Shown here: positions 8,499 through 17,944 of the stretch, in pieces | How the letters are laid out: the number at the start of each line of letters is the position of its first letter | How positions within the stretch are numbered: position 1 is the stretch's first letter | Origin: Paraburkholderia sp. LEh10 | GTDB taxonomy: Bacteria; Pseudomonadota; Gammaproteobacteria; Burkholderiales; Burkholderiaceae | NCBI RefSeq assembly: GCF_017814945.1 | Contig: NZ_JAGIPX010000010.1 | Location: forward strand, 62,128-126,127 | DNA: 64,000 bases | Reading direction: 5' to 3' | Translations under genes and position numbers: made by a program | Notes under the pieces: model-generated | Database searches by the model: none | What the model was told of the DNA's origin: nothing | The model's input: only the letters and a program-made list of their open reading frames with translations

Positions 8499-9242
8499 TC
8501 ACCCCGCCGTCCTGCCGCCGTTCACACGCAGCACTTCACCTGTCATAAAGCTTGCTGATGCCACGTACACGATCGCATCGGCGATTTCCTCGGGCGTGCC
8601 GGCGCGTTTGAGAGGCACGGTGTCGAGAAACGCGGCCTTGCGTTCGGGCGTTTGCGTGAGGCGGTCGAGCATCGGCGTTTGCACAGGGCCGGGCGCGACG
8701 GCATTCACGCGCACGCCGAACGCAGCCGCTTCCAGCGCCGCCGACTTCGTCAGCCCTTCGACGGCGTGCTTGCTCGCGACGTAAAGCGACGCGCCCGCCG
8801 CGCCGCGCGCGCCCATCGTCGATGAAACGTTGACGATGCTGCCGCTGCGTTGCGCCGACATGACGCGCAGTTCGTGTTTCATCGCGAGCAAGGTGCCGAG
8901 CACGTTCGCGTCGAACACGGCTGCATAGTGTTCGGATGTCTGCTCGATGACGGGCGCCGACTCGCCTTCCGTGCCCGCCGCATTCACGGCGATATCGAGC
9001 GTTGCGAAGCGTGCGACGGTTTGTTCGACGAGCGCCTGTACATCGCTTTCCGCGCGCACATCCGCGTGAATGAAATCGGCGTCAGCGCCAAGCGAGCGAA
9101 GCGTTGCAGCAAGCGCTTGTCCTTCATCATGGCGCCGGCCCGAGACTACGACGCGCGCTTTCGTGCGAGCGAAGGCGAGTGCGGTAGCGCGACCGATGCC
9201 GCTCAACGCGCCAGTGACGAGTACGACGGGTGATGCGTTCAT
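8499..9242 (-). CDS. Short-chain dehydrogenase/reductase
   Basis: A 247-residue classical SDR: TGALSGIG cofactor loop (about 11-18), AVNAAG in place of NNAG, the catalytic serine in VNVSSTMG, YVASK with catalytic Tyr and Lys, and the VNAVAPGPVQTPM segment. The arginine after the first strand (SGRRHDEG) favours NADP(H). It should oxidise or reduce a small alcohol or ketone in the cytoplasm. It is the third gene of a minus-strand operon (SDR, DUF427, SDR); its start lies nine bases past the DUF427 stop, with AAGGA upstream. Substrate unknown. Confidence 0.9.
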   Translation of the reverse strand: MNASPVVLVTGALSGIGRATALAFARTKARVVVSGRRHDEGQALAATLRSLGADADFIHADVRAESDVQALVEQTVARFATLDIAVNAAGTEGESAPVIEQTSEHYAAVFDANVLGTLLAMKHELRVMSAQRSGSIVNVSSTMGARGAAGASLYVASKHAVEGLTKSAALEAAAFGVRVNAVAPGPVQTPMLDRLTQTPERKAAFLDTVPLKRAGTPEEIADAIVYVASASFMTGEVLRVNGGRTAG

Positions 9243-9251
9243 GCCAATTCC

Positions 9252-9650
9252 TTATTCATGTTCTTCGATCGAGTCGACGCGGTCTGTGTAGAACGCGAGG
9301 TGATCGCGGATCGCCCCGACTGCCGGATACGGCGACTCATAACTCCAGATCGCGTTGAAGGCGCGCTCGCCGCCCGTGGGAATCGAAAAGTACGAGGCGT
9401 CGCCTTTATATGGGCAGTATGTCGAATGGTCCGTTCGTTCGAGCTTCGTCATATCGACATCCTTTCGCGGGACGTAGAACACGGCGGGATACCTCGCCTC
9501 GCTTAAGGTCAGCGCATCGCGCGTGTCGGCGATAACCTCGCCCGCGACTATGACCACGACACGCGAAGCATTGCGCCCGATGGTGATCGGATGATCGGGG
9601 CCGGGAAGCTTCACGGTACGCGTCTTATCCTGAAGGTTGATGGTGGACAT
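9252..9650 (-). CDS. DUF427 domain protein
   Basis: A 132-residue single-domain DUF427 protein. VIVAGEVIADTRDALTLSEA, then YPAVFYVPRKDVD and STYCPYKGDASYFSI are the hallmark strands of this small beta-barrel family, including the CPYKG loop. Its biochemical role is not established. AAGGAG precedes the ATG. It sits between two SDR genes in one operon, so it probably takes part in the same pathway, perhaps handling a small metabolite. Confidence 0.9.
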   Translation of the reverse strand: MSTINLQDKTRTVKLPGPDHPITIGRNASRVVVIVAGEVIADTRDALTLSEARYPAVFYVPRKDVDMTKLERTDHSTYCPYKGDASYFSIPTGGERAFNAIWSYESPYPAVGAIRDHLAFYTDRVDSIEEHE

Positions 9651-9700
9651 GGTGTTGCTCCTTGCATGGTTTAAGCGAATACGTGCTGAGACATATAGGT

Positions 9701-10447
9701 CTAGAGCTTCGAGCCGCCGTCGACGCGCAACGTGTCGCCTGTGATCCAGCCTGCGTTATCCGATGCGAGGAATGTCACGGCGCCCGCGATATCGTCGGGC
9801 TGCGCGACGCGCTTCAACGCCTGAAGGCTCAGCGTATAGTCGCGGCCTTCATCCGTGGTCGCGAAGCTCGACATATCCGTTGCGACGACGCCCGGCGCGA
9901 CGGCATTCACTCGCACGCCGCGCTCGCCTAGCGCGGACGCGAAGTGACGCACGAGCGTATCGACCGCGCCTTTCGTCGCGGCGTAAGCGGCCAGTTCGCC
10001 AACCGATGCGCGCGCGGCCAGCGACGACAGCAACACGACGCTGCTGCCCGTGCGCAGCATCGGCAGAAGCTGCTGCACGAGGAAGAAGGGCGCCCGAACG
10101 TTGACGGCGAACAGGTCGTCGAAATCGTCAACCGTGGTGTCCTCGATGCTCACGGCCTTCGCGATGCCTGCGTTCGCGACGAGCACATCGAGCCGTTCGC
10201 CGACCACGGCGCGCACGCGCTTTGCCAGAAGGTGTGGACCGTCGGCCGTGCGCAGATCGGCGGCCACCTTTTGCGCATGGCCGCCACTCGCGACGATCTC
10301 TGCGACGCTCACATCGGCGGCTGCTTCGTTGCTGCTGTAGTGCACCAGTACCCGCGCGCCGGCGCGGCCCAGCGCGAGAGCGACGGCGCGGCCGATGCCG
10401 CGTGATGCGCCCGTGACAAGCGCGGTTTTTCCAGTAAGGTCGTTCAT
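9701..10447 (-). CDS. Short-chain dehydrogenase, FabG-like
   Basis: A 248-residue classical SDR: TGASRGIG (about 13-20), VANAGIA, catalytic Ser in VVLLSSLA, YAATK with catalytic Tyr/Lys, and VNAVAPGVVATDM, ending in the usual RVDGGSKL. It resembles 3-oxoacyl-ACP reductases in layout, but such proteins often act on other ketones. As first gene of the SDR-DUF427-SDR operon it lies 193 bases from the divergent LysR gene, so that regulator is the likely controller. AGGAG precedes the ATG. Confidence 0.9.
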   Translation of the reverse strand: MNDLTGKTALVTGASRGIGRAVALALGRAGARVLVHYSSNEAAADVSVAEIVASGGHAQKVAADLRTADGPHLLAKRVRAVVGERLDVLVANAGIAKAVSIEDTTVDDFDDLFAVNVRAPFFLVQQLLPMLRTGSSVVLLSSLAARASVGELAAYAATKGAVDTLVRHFASALGERGVRVNAVAPGVVATDMSSFATTDEGRDYTLSLQALKRVAQPDDIAGAVTFLASDNAGWITGDTLRVDGGSKL

Positions 10448-10640
10448 CGCATAACTCCTGTTGAATGATCGGCGGGACGGCGAAGCGATAGCAATGAGGT
10501 ATGGCCCCGGCGGTTGCGACTTGCGCGATGTCCCTGCTGACGGCTAATTTAGCGTCCGCTTGCGCGAAGGAAAAAGACTTTGTAGGCTGGCCCGTATGCT
10601 TCGAAAGCATGGCCGGGAACCTGCGGAGAAAGGAGGGAAT

Positions 10641-11522
10641 ATGGAGCTGCGCCATTTGCGCTATTTCGTCGCCGTCGCGGAAACGGGCAGCCTGACGGTC
10701 GCCGCCGAACAGCGATTGCACACGTCACAACCGTCGCTGAGCCGGCAAATCCGCGATCTCGAAGATGAAGTGCACGCGGAACTGTTCAGCCGCAGCGCGC
10801 GCGGCGTCGAACTGACGGCATCGGGCAAGGTGTTTCTCGATCATGCGCGGCTCGCGCTCGCGCAGGTCGATGCCGCGGTCGAAGCAGCGCGCCGTGCGGC
10901 GCGTCCAGCCAAGCAGGTATTTGCGCTCGGTTTTCTGACCGGTCAGGAAATGACATGGCTGCCGCGCGCGATGCAGGTACTGTGCGACGAATTGCCGAAC
11001 ATCGACGTGACGGTGTCGAGCGGCTACTCGCCGGATCTCGCCGATGCCGTGGCGCGCGGGAAGCTCGATCTCGCATTCGTGCGCGCGGAGCCGGGGCTGG
11101 ACCTCGACTACCGTGTCGTGCATCGCGAGAAACTCGTCGTGCTGATGCCGAGCGATCATCGTCTGACGGCGAGGAAAGCGATTCGCCCATCGGATCTCAA
11201 AGGCGAGACGTTCATCATGGCGTCGAACAAGGCGCGCGTGCTGCATGACGTCGTCGCACGGTATCTGGAGCAAAACGGTCTCGATGTGAAGGCTGAACAC
11301 GGCGTCGATAACCTTGCGATGGCGATGTCGCTCGTTGCATCGACACGCGCCCTTTCGCTGATGCCGGAGTACGCGAATAACCTGCTGCCCTGGTCGGTGG
11401 TGAGCCGGCCGCTCGCAGGCGAGGCGCCCACCGTCGATCTCGCGATCGGGTACAGCCGCGCGAATACATCAACCGTGCTGCAACTGTTCTTGTCAAGGGC
11501 GGACCAGTTGATTGCCGCCTGA
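10641..11522 (+). CDS. LysR-family transcriptional regulator
   Basis: A 293-residue LTTR. The N-terminal winged helix reads MELRHLRYFVAVAETGSLTV with the recognition region RLHTSQPSLSRQIRDLE. The substrate-binding domain starts near residue 90 (FALGFLTGQEMTW). The start at 10641 is fixed by AAGGAGG five bases upstream; an in-frame opening at 10560 would add a non-homologous extension. It is transcribed away from the SDR-DUF427-SDR operon, the usual arrangement for an LTTR that controls its divergent neighbours. The inducer is unknown. Confidence 0.92.
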   Translation: MELRHLRYFVAVAETGSLTVAAEQRLHTSQPSLSRQIRDLEDEVHAELFSRSARGVELTASGKVFLDHARLALAQVDAAVEAARRAARPAKQVFALGFLTGQEMTWLPRAMQVLCDELPNIDVTVSSGYSPDLADAVARGKLDLAFVRAEPGLDLDYRVVHREKLVVLMPSDHRLTARKAIRPSDLKGETFIMASNKARVLHDVVARYLEQNGLDVKAEHGVDNLAMAMSLVASTRALSLMPEYANNLLPWSVVSRPLAGEAPTVDLAIGYSRANTSTVLQLFLSRADQLIAA

Positions 11523-11818
11523 GGGAAGGGGCGCTACATGATGTCATCGGCACGGGAACCGGCGAAATAAGGGATGACGCTCTTTCCAGATTGAAATGGT
11601 TCGGCGAATTGGCGCAAGGGGATGTTTAAAACCCGCAATTGCACTGAAAAAAGCCGGCCTCACTCTCGTTTTTATAGCTGTACGCTGCACGTACGCGCTC
11701 CCTTTCTCAACGAACGGGATTGTTTCCGGTCGCGAACCGTTGAAGGCGCTGTACGCAGTTTATGAAAAAAAGCAGCGCTCACGGGGTAGGCCGTTGAATC
11801 ATGGCAGCGGAGGTTCCT

Positions 11819-13441
11819 ATGAGTACTGCGTCTTCAGTGGAAGGAACGAACGGCGGTGCGCAGGATAGTGACACGCCAGCCCCGAATTTGAAGAGCGACA
11901 TTGCGTGCTGCGAGATGTGCATCTCGCTTGCGGCGCGCGCTGGCGTGCGCATTCCTGAATACATGCTCCGCGCCGTCAAGGCCGCACATGCAGAATTGGA
12001 AGCGGCCAAGGTCAGCCCGGAAACAGAATCCGCTTTCTATAACGCGATGGCGTATATCGTGGCGCATGCGCCTTATCCGAGCGCGAAAGTTGCGGATGAC
12101 CTGAGGCATTGTGAGGAAGTCGTGTCGCACGCGGGTCTCGTCGGCAAGCCGATCTCAAGGGCCGATATCGAGGCGCTGTCCGTCGCACGTCAGGCGCAGA
12201 GGGATTTCACGTGGTCCGCCACGGTCGAAGTGCCGTTCTACGATGCGATGAGCCGGATGACCCATGCCGTTGCGCCCGTCGTTGGGGAGACGGTCGGCGA
12301 AGAAGCGCGCAAAGGCGCGCGCAGGTCGATCAAAAACTATTCGGTCTCCGCGGCGGCACTCACGTTCTTCGTACTGGTTCTATCGTGCCTGTTGTTCGTT
12401 ATCAAGGAGATATCGGACGACGTCAAGGATGTGATTCAGAAGAACGATCCCATCGCCCTCATGATGCACAACCAGTTGCAGGCCTATGCCGCGGCGCTCA
12501 CGAAAGCCAATGGGAATTCGTCGGAAGACGTGCTGGCGCAGATGCAGAATTCACCGGAAGCCGTTGCAATCAAAGATACGCTGCAGAAGTTCGCCACCAA
12601 CAACCGCCAGCTCTATTCCGACATCCAGCGAACGAAAACCATCAGCAGACTGTTCTTCTGGGTGCCCAATTCCATTGGAGAGCAAGTATTTGCCTTCTTT
12701 GGGCAACCGTGGGGCGAGGACTGGGGCATGGTGCCCAGCCAGTATGCGAAGGACTGCGGCAAACCGGAAATTGCCGGTGTGCCCGACGACAGCTTTAACT
12801 TCTCTAATGGCTTGAAGTACGGATTCCGTTTGCTCTGGCCCACCCCGCCTCCCGCCGCCGATTGGGAATGCACGATCGACTCCGTGCGTCATGCGCTGGA
12901 AATCGATTTGCCGCTTTTCGACATTGGCATGACACCGGATAAAAAGGCCATGATTCCCGATGACACGGTAAAACAAGGCTTTCAGAAAATCGCGATCTAT
13001 CAGCAGATTCGCGCGACCGCGAACTATGCGCGGGACAACATTCTAACGTTCGTCGGAATGACGACGGGCTTTATTCTGCCGATCTTGTACGCATGGCTTG
13101 GCGCGACGGCCGCCATTCTCCGCAAGTTGCGCGACGACACCGCCGCCTGCCTCTTTCACCCGGAATATTCGAAAGTCGCCAACCGGTCGCATGTGACCAC
13201 GGCCGTCATCGTCGGTATTTCCATCGGTTTGTTCAGCGATCTGGTGCACGGCGGAAAAGAACTGTCTCCACTCGCGATTGCGTTCGTCGCGGGATATGCT
13301 TCCGACAGGTTTTTCCAGTTCGTCGATCGTCTGGTGCAGGCGTTGTTTCCCTCGGACGCCGGCCAGAAACTGAAGTCGACCGAGCAAAAGCGTGATGGGC
13401 AGACGCGCCCGGGCGGCGCTCCTCGACCCGTACAGTCTTGA
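11819..13441 (+). CDS. Membrane protein of unknown function
   Basis: A 540-residue protein that I do not assign to a family. A soluble N-terminal part (1-170) with an ESAFYNAMAY motif is followed by a first transmembrane segment (AALTFFVLVLSCLLFVI, about 180-197). A large loop of about 220 residues comes next (with DKKAMIPDDT), then three more hydrophobic segments: FVGMTTGFILPILYAWLG, TTAVIVGISIGLFSDLV and LSPLAIAFVAGYASD, followed by an RFFQFVDRLVQALF amphipathic helix. The last part resembles the pore-proximal end of large envelope proteins but lacks a known signature. GGAGG supports the ATG at 11819 rather than 11801. Single gene. Confidence 0.75.
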   Translation: MSTASSVEGTNGGAQDSDTPAPNLKSDIACCEMCISLAARAGVRIPEYMLRAVKAAHAELEAAKVSPETESAFYNAMAYIVAHAPYPSAKVADDLRHCEEVVSHAGLVGKPISRADIEALSVARQAQRDFTWSATVEVPFYDAMSRMTHAVAPVVGETVGEEARKGARRSIKNYSVSAAALTFFVLVLSCLLFVIKEISDDVKDVIQKNDPIALMMHNQLQAYAAALTKANGNSSEDVLAQMQNSPEAVAIKDTLQKFATNNRQLYSDIQRTKTISRLFFWVPNSIGEQVFAFFGQPWGEDWGMVPSQYAKDCGKPEIAGVPDDSFNFSNGLKYGFRLLWPTPPPAADWECTIDSVRHALEIDLPLFDIGMTPDKKAMIPDDTVKQGFQKIAIYQQIRATANYARDNILTFVGMTTGFILPILYAWLGATAAILRKLRDDTAACLFHPEYSKVANRSHVTTAVIVGISIGLFSDLVHGGKELSPLAIAFVAGYASDRFFQFVDRLVQALFPSDAGQKLKSTEQKRDGQTRPGGAPRPVQS

Positions 13442-13794
13442 GCGGGATTCTCGTCCCGCGGAGCATGCCGTGCGCCAGGCTGTGGCGTGACAGGTGAAAC
13501 AATGGGCGACGGTGTGCTTGAAAAGTGGCGCACCGCGCCGCCATTGCAAGCCTTTGGACAGGATCAAGATCCATCTTGTCAAAGTCGCTTTCGCGACCTA
13601 TCTTGAATCGAACCTTTCTATGTGATTACACGTGCAACGGCACCGCATCTCTGTAGGCGGCGCGGTTGTTGTTCCTGTTCACATTCAGCCTGCGAAACAA
13701 CTACGATAGTGTTTCTTCCACGATAGCGTGGATAGCGCCATCTCACACATCAAGGCTCGGCGTGAGCGAGCATCGTCGTGCAACAGGACATCCC
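13442..13794. other. Intergenic region before ybdK-like gene
   Basis: About 350 bases with no supported gene. The frame of the next gene stays open upstream to 13666, but the extra residues have no resemblance to the family. The promoter of the ligase gene should lie here. Confidence 0.4.
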
Positions 13795-14922
13795 ATGCTG
13801 CAGCCATTTGCGTCATCAGATCCGTTCACGATTGGAGTCGAACTCGAAGTTCAGGTCGTCAACACCCACGACTACAATCTGACGAAGGCGGCGACGGAGC
13901 TGCTGAATCGGGTCAGAGAGCGGGACTTTGCGGGCGCGATCAAGCCGGAGACAACAGAGGGGATGATCGAGCTGGCGACAGGCGTATGCGAGAATTTCGA
14001 CCAGGCGAGGAATCAATTGCTGGTCCTTCGCGATACGCTGGTCCGGGCAGCCGACTTTCTGAATGTCGGGGTTTGCGGCGGAGGTACAAATTCCTTTCAG
14101 AACTGGTACGACCAGCGCTCGGATGGGCGCGAACGATCCGAATACCTGATGGGGCTATATGGGGCGCTATATCAGCAATTCACGATTTTTGGCCAGCACG
14201 TGCATGTAGGCTGCCCGGATGCTGACTCGGCGCTCGTTCTACTGCATTCGCTTTCGCGTTACGTTCCCCACTTCATCGCGCTGGCTGCTTCGTCGCCGTA
14301 TGTACAGGGAACCGATACGCAATTCCAGTGCGCCCGACTGAATTCCGTCGCTCCATTTCCTTTGTCGGGGCAAGCGCCTTTCGTGACCAGGTGGTCCGAG
14401 TTCGAACAATATTTCGAACGCATGGAGGGCACGGGCCTCGTCCATAGCCTGAAAGACTTTTACTGGGATATACGACCCAGCCCCGGGTACGGCACGATTG
14501 AAATACGAGTAATGGACACACCACTACGCGTTGAGTGGGCCGCCGCGATCGCCGCTTATATTCAATCTGTCGCGCGTTATTTGCTAGTTGATGAGCCTGT
14601 GCACCTTAGTGAGCGGGATTATGAAGTGTACCGGGCGAACCGCTTCATGGCCTGCCGCTTTGGGCTGGATGGAAATTGCCTGAACCCGGAGACCGGGCAT
14701 CGCGGTCCGATTCGAGCCGAAATCCTTGCCACGCTGGAAGCAATCGCTGGCCATGCGCGAATACTGGGCGCGGAGGAAGGCCTTGAAATCATCAGGCGGA
14801 CGGTGACCGATGGTTTAAGCGACGCCATGTGGTTGCGCCGTATTTACCGTGTGCATGATTCGTTGCACGAAGTTGCTCGCCAGCAATGTCAGATCTGGCG
14901 TGGTGCGCAAATTCCCGAGTAG
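13795..14922 (+). CDS. ybdK: YbdK-type carboxylate-amine ligase
   Basis: A 375-residue protein of the glutamate-cysteine ligase 2 family. It starts with FTIGVELEVQVVNTHDYNLT (metal/ATP-binding E-x-E), followed by ETTEGMIELATGVC, GGGTNSFQNWYDQR, QFTIFGQHVHVGCP and YGTIEIRVMDTP, the conserved blocks of YbdK proteins. The family can make gamma-glutamylcysteine slowly in vitro, but the physiological substrate is unclear. Length fits the family (about 370). The ATG at 13795 is chosen because homology begins there and AGGAC lies upstream. Stands alone. Confidence 0.88.
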   Translation: MLQPFASSDPFTIGVELEVQVVNTHDYNLTKAATELLNRVRERDFAGAIKPETTEGMIELATGVCENFDQARNQLLVLRDTLVRAADFLNVGVCGGGTNSFQNWYDQRSDGRERSEYLMGLYGALYQQFTIFGQHVHVGCPDADSALVLLHSLSRYVPHFIALAASSPYVQGTDTQFQCARLNSVAPFPLSGQAPFVTRWSEFEQYFERMEGTGLVHSLKDFYWDIRPSPGYGTIEIRVMDTPLRVEWAAAIAAYIQSVARYLLVDEPVHLSERDYEVYRANRFMACRFGLDGNCLNPETGHRGPIRAEILATLEAIAGHARILGAEEGLEIIRRTVTDGLSDAMWLRRIYRVHDSLHEVARQQCQIWRGAQIPE

Positions 14923-15018
14923 AGGTTGGATTTTTTTGAGCCCGGCAGTTCATTGTCGGCTTATCGGCGTGTGCGTTTGTGCGTGCGCTGCCGGGCCCCG
15001 TCATGTGTCGGCCATCTT

Positions 15019-15351
15019 TCAGCCTCCCCATAGTCGTGCCAAGTCGGAATCCGCATAACTTCCGATAGTAAGAACCTGCTGCTTTTCTGAGTCGTAGCTA
15101 ACGACCCCGCATAGTACATCTCCAAGCTGAGGTCCATAAGCGACGTAGGAGCTCATGGCAGTAAGCTCGACATCGGTCAGGTCAGGCTGCGACGGGACAA
15201 GGCTAAATTTCAGGCCAGGATTGTTTTTAAGGAATGAGATGATCTGCTCTGACGTAGAAAAATACCTTGGTGTCACGTCACACTTATCGATGAGGTTAAG
15301 GAAAGCAAGCTTCACTTCGTAAAGCTTATTGTTAACCACGTGCAGAATCAT
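15019..15351 (-). CDS. Hypothetical protein, AT-rich
   Basis: A 110-residue soluble protein (MILHVVNNKLYEVKLAFLNL at the start, IGSYADSDLARLWGG at the end) with an even hydrophobic pattern typical of a small alpha/beta domain. No signal peptide, membrane segment or known motif. Its codons are visibly richer in A/T than the neighbours, which may mean recent acquisition. GGGAG lies about eight bases before the ATG. Function unknown. Confidence 0.6.
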   Translation of the reverse strand: MILHVVNNKLYEVKLAFLNLIDKCDVTPRYFSTSEQIISFLKNNPGLKFSLVPSQPDLTDVELTAMSSYVAYGPQLGDVLCGVVSYDSEKQQVLTIGSYADSDLARLWGG

Positions 15352-15367
15352 GAAAGAGCTCCCGTAG

Positions 15368-15658
15368 AAAACACGCGCACTTATTTGTCGCGGATTTCGC
15401 TCGTTACTCCAGGCGCAGGGCCTGATTCTGCGAGATCCAACATGCAGACTAGTTGCGCTGGCCGCAAGTGCTCGTCGAAAGCTGCGCCAATGTGTGCGTT
15501 ATCGCACACTCACGCAGACGCCTGAAGCCGTGCTTGATGGGGTGAACTCGTCCGGCATCGCGGCCGTGATCTATCGCAACGTGTGCGACGCTTACGACAA
15601 CACGCCGGACTTCGAGGCGGGCGTCGATCACTTTATCTTCAGGCGGAGGGAGGAGTAA
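15368..15658 (+). pseudogene. Possible coding remnant without start codon
   Basis: An open frame from a stop at 15365 to a TAA at 15656 whose last half reads protein-like: TQTPEAVLDGVNSSGIAAVI, then NVCDAYDNTPDFEAGVDHFI. There is no ATG and no binding site near a GTG, so it may be the 3' end of a broken gene. It overlaps the end of the minus-strand gene at 15639. No family recognised. Confidence 0.25.
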
Positions 15659-15875
15659 GCCGGGTACACGCAGGCTGCGCAAGCGTCGTCCACACCTGTT
15701 CGGATGAACAGCCCCATAGTTGTCGGACCATGACGGTGCCGCAACACTCACAACGGTAATGTTCAATTGCTGTGACGCCCTCGCACTCACCAATTCCGAT
15801 TAACGTCATTCCGTCCACGCGGGCGACACCGGCGGGGCGTCCCTGCAGACTCGTGCATACAGTGCAATTGTCCAT
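15639..15875 (-). CDS. Small Cys-rich hypothetical protein
   Basis: A 78-residue protein with a YRCECCGTVMVRQLWGC core. The Cys-rich cluster (C-x-C-C plus further cysteines near residues 4, 7, 33 and 56) suggests a small metal-binding, zinc-ribbon-like fold, though spacing does not match a standard C-x2-C pair exactly. A GGGGCGG purine-rich stretch precedes the ATG. Function unknown. Confidence 0.45.
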   Translation of the reverse strand: MDNCTVCTSLQGRPAGVARVDGMTLIGIGECEGVTAIEHYRCECCGTVMVRQLWGCSSEQVWTTLAQPACTRLTPPSA

Positions 15876-16156
15876 TGATTCCGCCCCTCATGGCGAACTG
15901 CGGGCTAAGTGCGGCTTGCCCGACACGAAGCGGGCGCGTTCAGTATCGCGCAACATTTTTTCGGATGCAGCAGTTATCTGGCCGCTAGCGAGGGAAATAA
16001 TTGGCGCCGAACCAGAATGGTGCAGATCACGCAAGCGAACGGTGGTGCGAAATCGCTGAACGCGCGCGGCGTCAGCGGGCCGGGTTGCAATTTACTGTTC
16101 GCCTGCGGTAGGGTGACCGTCATTCCGCTATTCGCGGACGTTAAAGGAGCACACAA

Positions 16157-16435
16157 GTGAACAAGCAGGAACTGATTGATGCCGTTGCGGCGGGCACGGG
16201 CGAAAGCAAGGCAAGCACGGGTGCAGCTATCGATGCCATTCTTGAGACCGTGACGGCTGCCGTGACGCGTGGCGATACCGTCCAGCTGATCGGCTTCGGT
16301 TCGTTTTCGACGGGCGCCCGGGCCGAGCGCGCGGGTCGCAATCCGTCAACGGGCGAGACCATCACAATTCCGGCCGCGAAAACCGTGAAGTTCACGGCTG
16401 GAAAAGCGTTCAAGGACGCTGTGAATGGCGCATGA
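16157..16435 (+). CDS. HU-family DNA-binding protein
   Basis: A 92-residue histone-like protein starting with a GTG codon: [20 protein letters not shown] dimerisation helices, [12 protein letters not shown] beta-hairpin base, [12 protein letters not shown] at the tip of the DNA-binding arm (with the intercalating Asn-Pro), and [16 protein letters not shown] at the end. It should bind and bend DNA as a homodimer or with other HU chains. AAAGGAGC lies seven bases before the GTG. Its setting away from core genes suggests a secondary HU paralogue rather than the main hupB. Confidence 0.95.
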   Translation: MNKQELIDAVAAGTGESKASTGAAIDAILETVTAAVTRGDTVQLIGFGSFSTGARAERAGRNPSTGETITIPAAKTVKFTAGKAFKDAVNGA

Positions 16436-16565
16436 ATGACGTATGAATGGCGCACGGATGGTGCATGTCTGCAGCCCGGCACGTGTGTTTCGTGACCAAT
16501 CTGACAGGCGGCGGCCCTTTGCGGATCTGTACAATTAACGCGTCAAACCCTCGGAAGGTGGTCAG

Positions 16566-17441
16566 ATGCAACGTCCCGATTACGCTCAGGACGACGTAGG
16601 CAATCTGGTGCTGCTCGAGCACGTCAATGTCACGGTACCGGACCAGCGCCTCGCGACTGCGTTTTATGTCAGCGGACTCGGGCTCACTCGCGATCCCTAT
16701 CTGATGACAGGCGTGACCAACATGTGGATCAATATCGGCCGATCACAGATTCACTTGCCGGAGGGCGACCCTCAGCGTCTGCGCGGGCATGTCGGGCTGG
16801 TCGTGGGCAAGCGCCAGTCGCTGGTCGCGCGGCTTCGCGCAGTTCAGCCCGTGCTCGATGGAACCGCATTCGGGTGGGCCGAGCGCGACGATCGCCTGGA
16901 GGTCACCTGTCCTTGGGGAAACCGTTACGCCTGTCTCGATCCGGATGCGCGCGATGCAGGCGCGCCGTGGTCGGATATCGATCTTGGCATCGCATTTGTG
17001 CAGCTCGATGTGCCCGTCGGCAGCGCAGCGCCAATTGCGGGCTTCTATCGCGAGTTGCTCGATGCGTCCGTCGAACTCCGCGACCGCGAAGGTTCGCGGC
17101 AGGCGGTCATTGCGATTGGTACGCACCAGCAACTGATCTATGCGGAAACGCCTGCGGCAAGCGTGGAATACGACGGGCATCATATCCAGATCTATGTCTC
17201 AAACTTCTCGGAGTCGTACACACGGCTCGCAGCGCGCGGGCTGACTTACGGTGAGGAGCTTCATCAATACCGCTTCGCCGACATCGTCGACCCTGCGAAC
17301 GGTGCGCGCTGCTTCAGGCTCGAACATGAAGTACGTAGCCTGCGTCATCCGCTTTACGCGCGACCGCTGGTCAACCGGAATCCGGAGCAAAGCAACCGCA
17401 CTTACCGGATGGGCGCGGACGCGCGCAATGGCGTGTTCTAG
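16566..17441 (+). CDS. VOC/glyoxalase-fold protein
   Basis: A 291-residue protein with two vicinal-oxygen-chelate modules. The first starts LLEHVNVTVPDQRLATAFYV (about 17-36) and has HLPEGDPQRLRGHVGLVV. The second covers about 140-240, with GIAFVQLDVPVG and the HHIQIYVSNF strand. His and Glu residues at the equivalent metal positions (EHVNV, GHVGL, HHIQIY) are at least partly present, so it could be a metal-dependent dioxygenase or lyase, but no specific reaction is visible. GGAAGGTGG supports the start. Single gene. Confidence 0.75.
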   Translation: MQRPDYAQDDVGNLVLLEHVNVTVPDQRLATAFYVSGLGLTRDPYLMTGVTNMWINIGRSQIHLPEGDPQRLRGHVGLVVGKRQSLVARLRAVQPVLDGTAFGWAERDDRLEVTCPWGNRYACLDPDARDAGAPWSDIDLGIAFVQLDVPVGSAAPIAGFYRELLDASVELRDREGSRQAVIAIGTHQQLIYAETPAASVEYDGHHIQIYVSNFSESYTRLAARGLTYGEELHQYRFADIVDPANGARCFRLEHEVRSLRHPLYARPLVNRNPEQSNRTYRMGADARNGVF

Positions 17442-17668
17442 ACGGTGTGCGCGATTGCGGCATGCTACCTGTTTGAGGTGCAACGTGCCGCAACGGGTCA
17501 AGGCTACTTTCCGTTCGCCAGGGAAATCGACTGCCGCTCGCAATTGAAATCGGATTGCCTTGGGTTCCGGTTTATACCCGTGAATGGGGAAGGCGACGCG
17601 TGAATTGTCGAAGTGGAAATGTTGATGTGAATTGTTGACCTGCACGCGTCTGCGACGCGTTGGGCCGC

Positions 17669-17920
17669 TCACGCAGCACAATGCTCGACAGTCATCTGCG
17701 GAATGTTGGGCAATGCGGGGAACACCCGCCAGCAGCCGTCGTGGTGATGAAAGAAGAAGAGCACATGGGCATTTACGGAATGGCTGGATGAAACGCACAC
17801 ATAGCGCCTTCCGTCCGAGACGGTCCGGCTGAAGTGCGTAACGTGCACGCGTCTCTTTGTCGTCGGCGCCAGCCATTTTTCGACCTGGTAACGAAGTGAC
17901 TGCTCTTTAGCGGCTTTCAT
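17669..17920 (-). CDS. Small hypothetical protein
   Basis: An 83-residue basic protein: MKAAKEQSLRYQVEKWLAPT, VHVTHFSRTVSDGRRYVCV, then HVLFFFHHHDGCWRVFPAL. Short related proteins with the pattern S-L-R-Y-Q-V-E-K-W-L-A-P and FFFxHxDGxWxVFP occur in Burkholderia-type genomes as far as I recall. GAGG sits just before the ATG. Function unknown. Confidence 0.6.
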   Translation of the reverse strand: MKAAKEQSLRYQVEKWLAPTTKRRVHVTHFSRTVSDGRRYVCVSSSHSVNAHVLFFFHHHDGCWRVFPALPNIPQMTVEHCAA

Positions 17921-17944
17921 TTCAAACCTCGAATTAGCGGGTTC

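Noticed and set aside
11819-13441. Mechanosensitive or transporter assignment for the 540-residue membrane protein
   Set aside because: Hydrophobic pattern alone is not enough; no signature of a known channel or transporter family was found.
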